Assembly: GCA_002690445.1 (NCBI GenBank)
Contig: NZER01000240.1
Span: 1-7,898 of the forward strand
DNA length: 7,898 bases
Direction: 5' to 3'
Origin: Candidatus Pacearchaeota archaeon
GTDB lineage: Archaea > Nanoarchaeota > Nanoarchaeia > Pacearchaeales > GW2011-AR1
A model generated the notes under the pieces. The model saw only the letters and a list, made by a program, of their open reading frames with translations. It was not told the origin of the DNA and searched no databases. Every line of letters begins with the position of its first letter. Position 1 is the first letter of the stretch. A program made the translations under genes and the position numbers. Below are positions 1 to 7,148 of this stretch, in pieces.

Positions 1-33
1 AATTGGGAGACTCCATATACAACACTACTGAAT

Positions 34-453
34 TTAAGCGTTTGCATCTATTTCTACCCGTTCGTTTGGGCCGAACACTTTTCGATATATGACACGGCCT
101 CGCGGGGTATCGTAATATCCATGTTCTTTATTTCCGCCATATCCGACTTGTGCTTTCTTCCCACCCGCACTTTTAATCCTACTCTCTGGATTGTCACGCA
201 AATATTCCTTCATAAATTTACGGTCATTCCAACAACCATACCCAAGGCGTTTACCCCAGTAATGGTAGGAGGTAGGTTCTATTCTAGCTCTATGTTGTCC
301 AAATTCAGCGGTATGCGACTCTGTTTTGGATGCTCTAGCCACACCATCGGATTGGTTGACCCGTGAGTTTTGATGCTCACGGGCCAACTGTTTCCGAAGT
401 GCGGCCCCCACAAGGGAGGTCATTTCATCACTCAACCCTTCGGGGGCGTACAT
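34..453 (-). CDS. Unknown phage protein following the major capsid gene (139 aa)
   Basis: I do not recognise a named family. The protein is soluble-looking with no membrane segment or signal peptide. The N-terminal half is polar and probably flexible. The C-terminal half is rich in aromatic and basic residues, with a YHYWGKRLGYGCWNDRKF stretch followed by a helix and a Gly/Tyr-rich part (QVGYGGNKEHGYYDT). The frame also opens at an ATG at 480, but that start would overlap the end of the capsid gene. The ATG at 453 lies one base after the capsid stop, giving TAATATG, the same junction as at the large terminase start, so I prefer it. No Shine-Dalgarno is visible, so translation probably couples to the capsid gene. 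Position directly after the capsid gene suggests a virion or head-completion role, but that is context only. Confidence 0.7.
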   Translation of the reverse strand: MYAPEGLSDEMTSLVGAALRKQLAREHQNSRVNQSDGVARASKTESHTAEFGQHRARIEPTSYHYWGKRLGYGCWNDRKFMKEYLRDNPESRIKSAGGKKAQVGYGGNKEHGYYDTPRGRVIYRKVFGPNERVEIDANA

Positions 454-454
454 A

Positions 455-1552
455 TTATTCAGTACAATCAAACAATCCAAATGCTGATGGATTGTAAATG
501 ATTAGTGCGGCCATTGCCTCAATAAGCCTCGCAGGGCCACCACCATTATCTTGCAGTTCCTTAATCTGCGGCAACTTGCCGTAGCGGATTTCTGCCATAT
601 CAAATGGGATAACATAGCCCTTGTAAGGACGAGGTGTTACCGCTTGACCATGTGTGTGTTGAGCGTCTCCTTGGCCAGTAGTCGCAACAGTATTTATGTG
701 AACGGAGGGGTGTAGTCTCAAACGACCGAAATCTCCCTCGAAAACATCAATAACATTAACAAACGACCTAGAAGAAGCATCTTGATTAAAGACTTTAACA
801 GGACTAGCCGCTTCGTCAGAAGAAGTAATACTCTGTGTAAAACCTGTAAACGCTCGCTTCAAGGTTGGGCCAACAACAGCATCGTAATCTCGAATGCTAC
901 CAGTAGTTTCATAGATGCTTTTCAGAACATTCTGAACATCACCTTCAGTTAAACCAGCAGCGGTTCCGGCAACTCCAGAAGCGGCTGGGCGACGGAAAGC
1001 AGTATCAACAGCTATGTCATCACCACCCCCATTACCACCATTAGCGTGAAGAAAACTCCCCAAACCTTTAGTGTGATATGGATTTACAGCTCCAGCGGTT
1101 TCGCCGTCACCATCTTCCTTATTGGCATCAGCATTAGATAGGAATGTGTATTCCATATCACGCTTAATCTCAACCAATTTCTTGGCGATACCATTTGCAA
1201 GTTCCGATTTCACACCGGCAACGACTTGAATTTCGTTAGCAAGGTTTGAAATGCGGAATACCCTACGGAAAATCTGCACATAGTTTTGAGCTAATGCACG
1301 ATTTTTAGCCGGATTATCAAAACTACCCGGTGTTCCCATAGCTACGTCAAGACCTTCGTAGATTCCATCTACACCGGGACTTTCGTATTTATCCATCTGC
1401 CATCCCATAACAACATTGCCGGGTTTCTTACCTTTTTTAGCTAGAGAAGTAAAAACGGTAGATTTTGCATCGACATTGCTGATAAGGTCAGACAAATCCT
1501 CTCGACCACCTGTTTGGTAATCGTTGTATCCTTTTTCTAAAAGAGATGCCAT
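455..1552 (-). CDS. Major capsid protein, SU10/DUF5309-like (365 aa)
   Basis: This should be the main shell protein of the phage head. The N-terminal pattern matches what I know of the SU10 major capsid (DUF5309) family: REDLSDLISNVDAKSTVFTS at residues 17-36, a GWQMDKY segment near 50-55, a QNYVQIFRRVFRIS strand-helix region near 89-102, and a basic/acidic helix KKLVEIKRDMEYTFLSN near 124-140. A Gly/Asp-rich stretch around 145-180 may be a surface loop. The C-terminal third has FEGDFGRLRLHPSVHI and ends with the expected hydrophobic helix and an IIYNPSAFGLF tail. Length fits a HK97-fold capsid protein of this family. AAGGA lies 10 nt before the ATG. It follows the scaffold-like gene by 13 nt. 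Family assignment is by pattern recognition, not a search. Confidence 0.9.
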   Translation of the reverse strand: MASLLEKGYNDYQTGGREDLSDLISNVDAKSTVFTSLAKKGKKPGNVVMGWQMDKYESPGVDGIYEGLDVAMGTPGSFDNPAKNRALAQNYVQIFRRVFRISNLANEIQVVAGVKSELANGIAKKLVEIKRDMEYTFLSNADANKEDGDGETAGAVNPYHTKGLGSFLHANGGNGGGDDIAVDTAFRRPAASGVAGTAAGLTEGDVQNVLKSIYETTGSIRDYDAVVGPTLKRAFTGFTQSITSSDEAASPVKVFNQDASSRSFVNVIDVFEGDFGRLRLHPSVHINTVATTGQGDAQHTHGQAVTPRPYKGYVIPFDMAEIRYGKLPQIKELQDNGGGPARLIEAMAALIIYNPSAFGLFDCTE

Positions 1553-1562
1553 AATAATTTAT

Positions 1563-1567
1563 TCCTT
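1563..1567 (-). promoter_or_regulatory. Shine-Dalgarno site of the major capsid gene
   Basis: On the minus strand AAGGA stands 10 nt before the capsid ATG at 1552 and overlaps the TAA stop of the scaffold-like gene (TAAGGA). Stop and ribosome-binding site therefore share bases, which fits translational coupling of scaffold and capsid while giving the highly expressed capsid gene its own strong site. Confidence 0.7.
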
Positions 1568-2597
1568 ATAAATAATCTGATTCTAATATTTTCGCTAAAG
1601 CGTCCGTATCTTTATTGTTGTTGAAGGCTTTCCTAGCGGAGTTTGAACGTGCTTGAGTCGGCTTATCCACAACTGGAGCTTGGCTCGGAGCAGATGGTTG
1701 TTTCGGAGCAGCTTTAGCTTTTGGCCTCGGCTGCTTGTCCGTTGTCATCTCCTTATAAGCCTGTAGTCCCAATTGGAACATAGTCACATCTGCTTTCCAT
1801 GTTGGGTAAGTCTTTAAGCTGGGACGATTTTTTACAATCTCCATAGCCTCCTGATACCCCACGGAACTTCGATCTTTCCAATATGGAAAAATCTGTTCCA
1901 CTCTCTGGTTAACCTCAGTTTCTTCTCGAAGGTAGTTTTCCTGTTCTGGAAGATGTTTGCGTAATGCTTTTCGGGCATTTCGTTTAATCTGTGCCACATC
2001 CTCTCTGGAATATGACACTTCCTCCCCTTGAGAATTGGTAACGTCAGTTCCATCTGAATTGTCTTCTGCCCATTCTATTATCTCTTCGGCCTGTTCGACT
2101 TCTTTACTAACTGCCGACATGGATTTTAGATGGGAATATGGATTATCAGATGCAACTCTAGGAAGATCACTTAAATCATCCTTGCTATCCAATTCCGCAC
2201 GGAGGTCTTTGATCTCGTCTTCCAGACCATCAACCCTACCTTCAGCTTCTTTTCGACGGGCAGTTAGCTTGTCAATTCTCTTCAGGAGTCCTTTATGGGG
2301 ATTCTCCTTCGTTTCCTCAACATTCTCCTCTACCTGTTCAACTTCCGCAGAAGGTTCTTCTTCAACTTGAGAAAGATCACTTTCAGCTTCTCCCTCCGAC
2401 TCACCACTCGGCTCATCTTCAACAGGAGGCGATTCCTCATTTCCCGCACTTTCCGCAGCGGGTTCGTCTGGCTCACCAAACATCCTTTCCAATTGGTTTG
2501 CCAACCCATCGGTGTCCAAAAGTTCACCAATGTTCGTCTGTGCAGCTTCCGTCGATTCGGGAGTGCTGCTTTCTCCCTCTACTGTTTTTTCACTCAT
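1566..2597 (-). CDS. Putative scaffolding protein (343 aa)
   Basis: Likely the internal scaffold on which the capsid protein assembles and which leaves before or during packaging. Residues 1-100 are strongly acidic and low in complexity (many Glu, Ser, Pro). Residues about 102-140 form a predicted coiled coil (GLLKRIDKLTARRKEAEG, then VDGLEDEIKDLRAELD). A more ordered part follows, with DNPYSHLKSMSAVSKEVEQA (151-170) and a YPTWKADVTMFQLGLQAYKEM helix near 264-284. Residues 288-322 are a Pro/Ala/Lys/Gln linker, and the end DTDALAKILESDYL could be the short capsid-binding helix typical of scaffolds. An acidic, coiled, repeat-poor protein directly before a capsid gene is the usual scaffold arrangement. 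No protease catalytic motif was seen. Shine-Dalgarno is weak (AGGG 12 nt upstream). Function is inferred from composition and position. Confidence 0.75.
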   Translation of the reverse strand: MSEKTVEGESSTPESTEAAQTNIGELLDTDGLANQLERMFGEPDEPAAESAGNEESPPVEDEPSGESEGEAESDLSQVEEEPSAEVEQVEENVEETKENPHKGLLKRIDKLTARRKEAEGRVDGLEDEIKDLRAELDSKDDLSDLPRVASDNPYSHLKSMSAVSKEVEQAEEIIEWAEDNSDGTDVTNSQGEEVSYSREDVAQIKRNARKALRKHLPEQENYLREETEVNQRVEQIFPYWKDRSSVGYQEAMEIVKNRPSLKTYPTWKADVTMFQLGLQAYKEMTTDKQPRPKAKAAPKQPSAPSQAPVVDKPTQARSNSARKAFNNNKDTDALAKILESDYL

Positions 2598-2697
2598 GCT
2601 AGTTTCAAGCCCTGCAAGTTAGGCAAACAGCGTTTTTAAGGATACGCAGAAACCCGTAAATCCCAATGATTCTATTGACGAACCAAAAGTTACGAAA

Positions 2698-2726
2698 ATT
2701 TAAAATAGAACTAGTTTTTTTGTCAA
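2698..2726 (-). promoter_or_regulatory. Sigma70-like promoter facing the scaffold and capsid genes
   Basis: On the minus strand a perfect TTGACA (2721-2726) is followed, after 17 bases, by TTAAAT (2698-2703), a 4-of-6 match to TATAAT; TAAATT at 18 bases is an alternative. The spacer is very AT-rich and contains A7. The -35 box overlaps the TGA stop of the 77-aa gene. A transcript would start near 2690, leaving about 90 nt of leader before the scaffold-like ATG at 2597. This is the only strong promoter-like sequence I found in the window, and it sits in one of its few real intergenic gaps. Confidence 0.55.
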
Positions 2727-2956
2727 GCATCAAAATTAACTTTTTTATCTGGGTTAGCATTCTCCCACGCCTCAATTAAAGAGTGCTTAAAATCAGTCAA
2801 GGCTTCTGCCCTTCCACATTGATGGCCTCTGATCTCCTTATCCATCTCTTGTATAAGGGCTTCCGACACTTCCACCTCAATCATATTCTCTAAACGCTTT
2901 AATATGTCATCCCAAAGAGGGTTTGAATCAAACTGAAAATGAGATAAATTAATCAT
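2723..2956 (-). CDS. Small unknown protein between portal and scaffold (77 aa)
   Basis: I cannot assign a function. The protein is acidic and apparently all-helical: SNPLWDDILKRLENMIEVEV near residues 11-30, then an EALIQEMDKEIRGHQCGRAEAL segment and a final helix before the polar end NANPDKKVNFDA. Small helical proteins with a similar R-G-x-x-x-G-R-x-x-x-L pattern often lie next to portal and scaffold genes in podovirus-like phages, as far as I recall. No Shine-Dalgarno precedes the ATG. The stop overlaps the -35 box of the promoter for the next gene. It is preceded by an 84-nt gap containing inverted repeats. Reading frame is supported by position and protein-like composition. Confidence 0.7.
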   Translation of the reverse strand: MINLSHFQFDSNPLWDDILKRLENMIEVEVSEALIQEMDKEIRGHQCGRAEALTDFKHSLIEAWENANPDKKVNFDA

Positions 2957-2985
2957 ATGTTGGGAATACTAAAAATATCAATAGC

Positions 2986-3003
2986 AGTAGTATAGTTACT
3001 ACT
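2986..3003. repeat. Inverted repeat in the portal to 77-aa gene gap
   Basis: AGTAGTA (2986-2992) and TACTACT (2997-3003) form a perfect 7-bp stem with a 4-base loop. On the minus strand the second arm and loop include TATACT (2989-2994), a 5-of-6 match to a -10 box, but no convincing -35 lies 16-18 bases upstream. No T run follows the stem, so it is not a standard intrinsic terminator. It starts 30 bases before the start of the 77-aa gene and could be an operator or an RNA hairpin. Confidence 0.4.
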
Positions 3004-3023
3004 AAAACTAATAAAGTACATTC

Positions 3024-3059
3024 AGTTAATCCGAATCTTCTCAAGTTAATGGATTAACT
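3024..3059. repeat. 9-bp inverted repeat straddling the portal stop codon
   Basis: AGTTAATCC (3024-3032) and GGATTAACT (3051-3059) are perfectly complementary arms with an 18-base loop that contains the portal TGA stop. AGTTAAT also recurs directly at 3044-3050, so the right arm can instead pair locally (GTTAAT-GG-ATTAAC, 3045-3058). The two alternative pairings could stabilise or regulate the 3' end of the portal message. There is no T tract, so a standard terminator is unlikely. Confidence 0.4.
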
Positions 3060-5146
3060 CCAATTCTACCGATAGTCTTGTTCTCTTCTTGCATAATCGA
3101 CATTTGGAGATTCTTGGAGTAGTTCTCAAATAGTTGTTGGAAAACCTCATCTCCTTGTAACGCTGACTGTGCTTTAGGATTTCTCGATACGATGTCTTGT
3201 GCATATTGCATTTTTGTTTTAGCTGCCGGATCGTTTTCTACATAAGTAGCTTCGTTTCCAAGCATCATTAAACCAATCTCGGTTTTAACATCGTTATACA
3301 TTTTTTGGCTGGCAGTAGTTTGGTCTATAATTAGTTCCTCGGCAATGTCGGGACTAATGGCTTTAGTCACCATACCAATTAGTTTATTTCTGTCCAAGAC
3401 TCCACCAGCATCCTGTGGAATAACGTACTGACTTATTGTTGCCAGTTTCTTGTCCACATATTCTGTATCCAATTCTCTAACATCATACTTCAATACAAAA
3501 TCAAATTGCATCATGTCTGATTTAGGAATCGTTCCAGAACCAGTAATCTTTTGCATTTCTTCTGGAGACAAAAATTGCAAACACAAAGAAAACATTTGCT
3601 GATAGGCTTCAGTCCAAGTTGTTAACCAGTTATTCACCATGCGTTGCTGCTTTAACTGGGTTTGAACTGGAGGCACACGTTCGTTTGCCCTACCAAAATA
3701 ACTGTCTGCCTGTCTTTCCACGATTTCAATAAGATTCAATGCTGTATTGGGTGTTCGTGGTGGTGGCTTCATAAATTCATAATCTCCCTGTTTAGTCACG
3801 GGAAGTTGAACTGCCGGGCCAACCTTGTTAGCTAATCCAATCCTCTTATTCACCATGATAGGTGGAAGAGTTTCAAAGGATGTGGAATCAAATACCGAGT
3901 CTCGTTGAGTCTTGATTTCATTTTGCCAAGTCTCACATATTTCTGGAACTCCACGGGACTCTACTACACGCCTTTTAAGCCGTTCACGCCTATATTCAAT
4001 AAACGGATAGCGACAATGAACATAATCCAGTAGTTCATGTTTGGCGTAAATATCGTTTCCAGAATCATCCTTTGTGTATATTGGACTGAAAATTGTGTAA
4101 TAAATACCCGGCATGTTGTTTTCATTAACTTGCCTTGTGTATGCATAAACAACTTCTATGAGATTGTCCTGTCTAGTTATCGTATCGTTTATAGACAGAT
4201 TAGTAATGCTTTGAGAAAACTCGAAAAATTCCACGGATTTCCCAGCGGTGTTGATAACTTTCTCAACCCAATTCTCATCCCAATCTTCATCAACGACTCT
4301 AGCCCGAAGTTCTGCTTCAGTTAAAAACACTCTTCTAAATATCACTCTAGCGGATTGAAGATCAGTTGTCTCTGGGGGGAAGGTTATGTCTTCCCAAGGT
4401 TTTAACGCAACTATTGTCGGTTGATTAACCGCAATATACGCAACCGGAATTGTAGTCTGTCCGGTTTCTCGCAAATCTTTAATGGCATTTCTGGCTTCCT
4501 TGTCCGTAGCGTTAGGATATTGGGCTTTTATAATTGCGATAGCCTCATCTTCTCTATCTGGATCAGCAATGATTTCTGGAAAATCTCGAAGAGGATCGTT
4601 TTGCTCTAGTTGATCAAGCATTTGAGCAATCTGCTCCATAGTTATTGGAACAGGTTTTAACGCCACTCTTTGTTCCCACCCTACAAATAGTGCGCTCCAT
4701 CCATATTGTAAACCGTGTTGGGCTAATAATTCTGATTCTCTGTTAATTGTGTGGTACAGTTTAGTATCCAATTGCCAATGCATCATTTTATTAGCAACAG
4801 CCGCTTGTTCCAAATCTCCTATTTCAGTAGCGGCTACTTTTAAAGTAGCTCGACTAGCTGATGTAGTAAGGACATCCACGCAATCATTAATAATAGAATC
4901 CGCAAGAGGAATCCTAGTGTCACTCGCTCCCTCCCACGGAAAAGCCTGACTTCCCTCTGAAAGATTTTTACTGTGTTTTTTCCCATCGTCGCTCTGACCC
5001 GTCCATCGGGTTAGCCGAATATTATCGGCTTCTGAAATTTTAGTCATCGAATACCCATCATGTAGGCTCCGAACATATTCCTTGGTTAGTTCAGACACAT
5101 CCGGTGTATCCTGATGTTCAACTAACTTGTCACTACTTGTATCCAT
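3041..5146 (-). CDS. Portal protein (701 aa)
   Basis: The portal forms the dodecameric ring at one capsid vertex through which DNA enters and leaves and to which the terminase docks. The region FPWEGASDTRIPLADSIIND (residues 69-88) is a strong signature of portals from podovirus-like and SU10-like phages. A long mixed alpha/beta body follows (wing and stem). The C-terminal region has QADSYFGRANERVPPVQTQL and KQQRMVNNWLTTWTEAYQQM, which resemble the crown/helical part of such portals. The length of about 700 aa is within the P22-like size range and larger than siphovirus portals. No membrane segments. AAGGA lies 9 nt before the ATG, and the gene begins 3 nt after the terminase stop. The terminase-portal order supports the call. 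Assignment is by pattern and context. Confidence 0.92.
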   Translation of the reverse strand: MDTSSDKLVEHQDTPDVSELTKEYVRSLHDGYSMTKISEADNIRLTRWTGQSDDGKKHSKNLSEGSQAFPWEGASDTRIPLADSIINDCVDVLTTSASRATLKVAATEIGDLEQAAVANKMMHWQLDTKLYHTINRESELLAQHGLQYGWSALFVGWEQRVALKPVPITMEQIAQMLDQLEQNDPLRDFPEIIADPDREDEAIAIIKAQYPNATDKEARNAIKDLRETGQTTIPVAYIAVNQPTIVALKPWEDITFPPETTDLQSARVIFRRVFLTEAELRARVVDEDWDENWVEKVINTAGKSVEFFEFSQSITNLSINDTITRQDNLIEVVYAYTRQVNENNMPGIYYTIFSPIYTKDDSGNDIYAKHELLDYVHCRYPFIEYRRERLKRRVVESRGVPEICETWQNEIKTQRDSVFDSTSFETLPPIMVNKRIGLANKVGPAVQLPVTKQGDYEFMKPPPRTPNTALNLIEIVERQADSYFGRANERVPPVQTQLKQQRMVNNWLTTWTEAYQQMFSLCLQFLSPEEMQKITGSGTIPKSDMMQFDFVLKYDVRELDTEYVDKKLATISQYVIPQDAGGVLDRNKLIGMVTKAISPDIAEELIIDQTTASQKMYNDVKTEIGLMMLGNEATYVENDPAAKTKMQYAQDIVSRNPKAQSALQGDEVFQQLFENYSKNLQMSIMQEENKTIGRIGVNPLT

Positions 5147-5149
5147 TTT

Positions 5150-6763
5150 TTAATATCCTTGAACTTTTGAAGCAGCAAAAGTGCTGTCTGAAACAAAGAT
5201 AGGTTCCATAACAGCCAAGTATCTTAACGCATCAACTGGGTCTTTTGTTGCACCTTTTTCTCCATCTCTACTTGTCCATTCTTGTAGAGAGTAAATCAGA
5301 TTTCCACAATCTGAACTAATGTATAAATTAGGTTCATTTAAAACCGATATAGGTTCGTTCTGGTCATAGTTTAACCAATCATTAATTATGGTTAATCCGT
5401 TAGCGATGGAAATTCCAGCCGCTTGGAGAAAGTACATAGGCTTTTCTCCTTCTTCAAGCAAGTCAATAATGCTGGTTCCTCCATCTCTTCCGGCAGCTTG
5501 GGTTGCCCCGGCACGGGGGTCAATATATCGTTCCTCCAACTTCTCACCATTTTCGGCATTTTCCACAATATCTTTGATTTCCTCCACGCCTCTGCCTCCA
5601 CCAACGCTTTGTGCTGGCCCAATAGACCCGTCTGGTTTTTCGCCGGGGATAGCCCATTCTCCATAAGATTTCCGATCTGGCCATTCTCTGTAGATGTATT
5701 TTCTTCCTTTTTCGTCTACCTTCAACCAAAGCATAAACCAGTTTCGGCTCCATGCTGGGTCAACGGCTAAATAGTTTGTGCCTTCTTTTGGTATCTCTTC
5801 AGGGGCTAAAATATGACTGTGGGAAAATTTAGGAAATTGATTGCCTGTGAGATTTTGGGCAAACCCGTAAGCCCGTAATTTTATCTGGATGGAGGTGTCT
5901 CCCTTTAAGGTTCTTTCCATTTCAGAAATCGGGTTGTACGGATTCATGGAAGTGAAATACCATATTATGTGGCTATTGTCTTTCCTTCCTCTGGCAATGT
6001 ACGGCATGTGTCCAATCTCACATCCCGGCACATTTACACCGTCTGGAAGCAGAGGACTTGGTTTCGTCTCCAAAATCTTCATTCCATTCACGTATTCTTT
6101 TACGGTAGGAGTATAACCATCTACTGGGGTAAAGGTAATAATCAATCTTCCGCTTCTAGTAACCAATCTAAATCGTAAGGTTTCAATCCATTGAAGAGGT
6201 ACAAGCTCATCTGCCCAAATTAAATCAACCTCTCCACCCTCAATTACCCGCATCTCTTGCGAATAATTCATAAACCAACATTGACTTCCATTTGGTAAAA
6301 CAAACGTGTTTTCTGTAAACCCGTTCTTCTGGCTATAACTGACGTTCTGAACTTTGGTTTTCTTTAAAACTTTCCACTCTTCTGGAATATATTTGTAAAC
6401 CAAAGGTTGCTGATCTCGAATGGAGGATTGTGCCGTCATTCCAAGTACCCACACTTTTGCGTTCTTTTTATCAGCAAGCATCCGAACCACCTTTTTAGCG
6501 GCATATTCAGACTTCCCGGCACGGTTTCCACCTTGGATCAATAGTTCAGAAGATTTTTCCCATAACTCATCTGTGTCTTTCCAGTTTGGAGGTTCGTATC
6601 CATATCTAAATGGATCGTTTCTTTCCAACCTGATTAGTTCTTCGCGTTTTTCAAGAAGCTCAACCAACTCGTCAAGCCCCTTCTTACCTCGTTTTTTAAA
6701 TTCCAGCATTCTCTCTTTAGAGGGAAGTGCCAGAACCGGATGTTCCGTTGGCTGAAATGCCAT
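5150..6763 (-). CDS. terL: Terminase large subunit (537 aa)
   Basis: The packaging motor: an ATPase that drives DNA into the prohead and a nuclease that cuts concatemers. ATPase domain: Walker A GGNRAGKS at residues 78-85; Walker B VDLIWADE at 179-186 with catalytic Glu186; coupling motif TFTP at 210-213. Nuclease domain, RNase H-like: Asp335 in YLAVDPAW, Asp415 in ERYIDPRAG, and Asp508/Asp511 in KDPVDALRYLA, giving the expected three-acid metal site. Length is normal for the family. The N-terminal 60 residues contain a basic/acidic helix that may contact a partner such as the small subunit. The start codon is one base after the stop of the prepilin-like gene (TAATATG) with no Shine-Dalgarno, so terminase synthesis may depend on translation of that gene. 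All catalytic residues are present and the frame is intact. Confidence 0.96.
   Translation of the reverse strand: MAFQPTEHPVLALPSKERMLEFKKRGKKGLDELVELLEKREELIRLERNDPFRYGYEPPNWKDTDELWEKSSELLIQGGNRAGKSEYAAKKVVRMLADKKNAKVWVLGMTAQSSIRDQQPLVYKYIPEEWKVLKKTKVQNVSYSQKNGFTENTFVLPNGSQCWFMNYSQEMRVIEGGEVDLIWADELVPLQWIETLRFRLVTRSGRLIITFTPVDGYTPTVKEYVNGMKILETKPSPLLPDGVNVPGCEIGHMPYIARGRKDNSHIIWYFTSMNPYNPISEMERTLKGDTSIQIKLRAYGFAQNLTGNQFPKFSHSHILAPEEIPKEGTNYLAVDPAWSRNWFMLWLKVDEKGRKYIYREWPDRKSYGEWAIPGEKPDGSIGPAQSVGGGRGVEEIKDIVENAENGEKLEERYIDPRAGATQAAGRDGGTSIIDLLEEGEKPMYFLQAAGISIANGLTIINDWLNYDQNEPISVLNEPNLYISSDCGNLIYSLQEWTSRDGEKGATKDPVDALRYLAVMEPIFVSDSTFAASKVQGY
5156..5160 (-). promoter_or_regulatory. Shine-Dalgarno site of the portal gene
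   Basis: On the minus strand AAGGA, inside the last codons of the terminase gene, stands 9 nt before the portal ATG at 5146 (AAGGA TATTAAAAA ATG). It fixes the portal start and places portal translation directly behind terminase termination. Confidence 0.7.
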
Positions 6764-6764
6764 A

Positions 6765-7148
6765 TTAATATACAGTAATTAATTCATATACGGGTTCCCA
6801 AGGATCATCTATGTTATGACAATCAAAACAATTAACAAAAAGAATGGTTTCTTTTCGACCATATGGAAACTGTACTTCGACATACCCTTCCTTTCCTTCA
6901 AATCTAGAAGAATACGGAAATGGTCGTTTTTGAGGATACACTACTGGTACTCCAATTAAATTTAATGACTCAACAGTTCTTGAATTAGCCAAACATGCTC
7001 CCCTTTGTCCAGCAATTTTTGCTTCAGCAAAACTCGCTGCTAAAAGGGAAGTTAGTATTGTTATTATAGTAAGTACAACTAATAGTTCTAGAATAGTGAA
7101 AGCATATTTAGGTGGCACTATCAGTTTTCCAACTTTCTCCATCATCAT
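6765..7148 (-). CDS. Type IV prepilin / pseudopilin-like protein (127 aa)
   Basis: The N-terminus has class III signal features: a 16-residue leader (MMMEKVGKLIVPPKYA, three Lys), then FTILELLVVLTIITILTSLL as a hydrophobic helix. Phe is at mature position +1 and the key Glu at +5. Residue -1 is Ala rather than the usual Gly, which is less common though reported as partly tolerated by prepilin peptidase. A QRGACLANSRTVESLN segment after the helix resembles the start of the conserved helix in bacterial prepilin-like proteins. The remaining 70 residues form a small domain with beta-like segments, carrying CFDCH at 107-111 and no other His or Met. Start choice: ATG at 7148 has AGGAGG 9 nt upstream; ATGs at 7145 and 7142 are alternatives. 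It would be inserted in the inner membrane if processed. It overlaps the preceding gene by 41 nt. GC is about 35%, lower than its neighbours. Pilin, minor pseudopilin or interference factor cannot be told apart here. Confidence 0.8.
   Translation of the reverse strand: MMMEKVGKLIVPPKYAFTILELLVVLTIITILTSLLAASFAEAKIAGQRGACLANSRTVESLNLIGVPVVYPQKRPFPYSSRFEGKEGYVEVQFPYGRKETILFVNCFDCHNIDDPWEPVYELITVY

Noticed and set aside
1..16. ATG at 16 on the minus strand reading MESPN, possible start of the next gene.
   Set aside because: Only five codons are visible and there is no Shine-Dalgarno, so it cannot be supported.
455..480. ATG at 480 as start of the gene after the capsid gene.
   Set aside because: It would overlap the capsid C-terminus; the ATG at 453 sits at a TAATATG junction seen elsewhere in the window.
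2035..2639. Plus-strand open frames opposite the scaffold-like gene.
   Set aside because: They are Ser/Phe/Leu-rich reverse readings of the Glu/Ser codon-biased scaffold sequence.
5392..5664. Open frames on both strands within the terminase gene.
   Set aside because: They lie wholly inside a gene with all terminase motifs, lack ribosome-binding sites and have no recognisable protein features; they are frame shadows.
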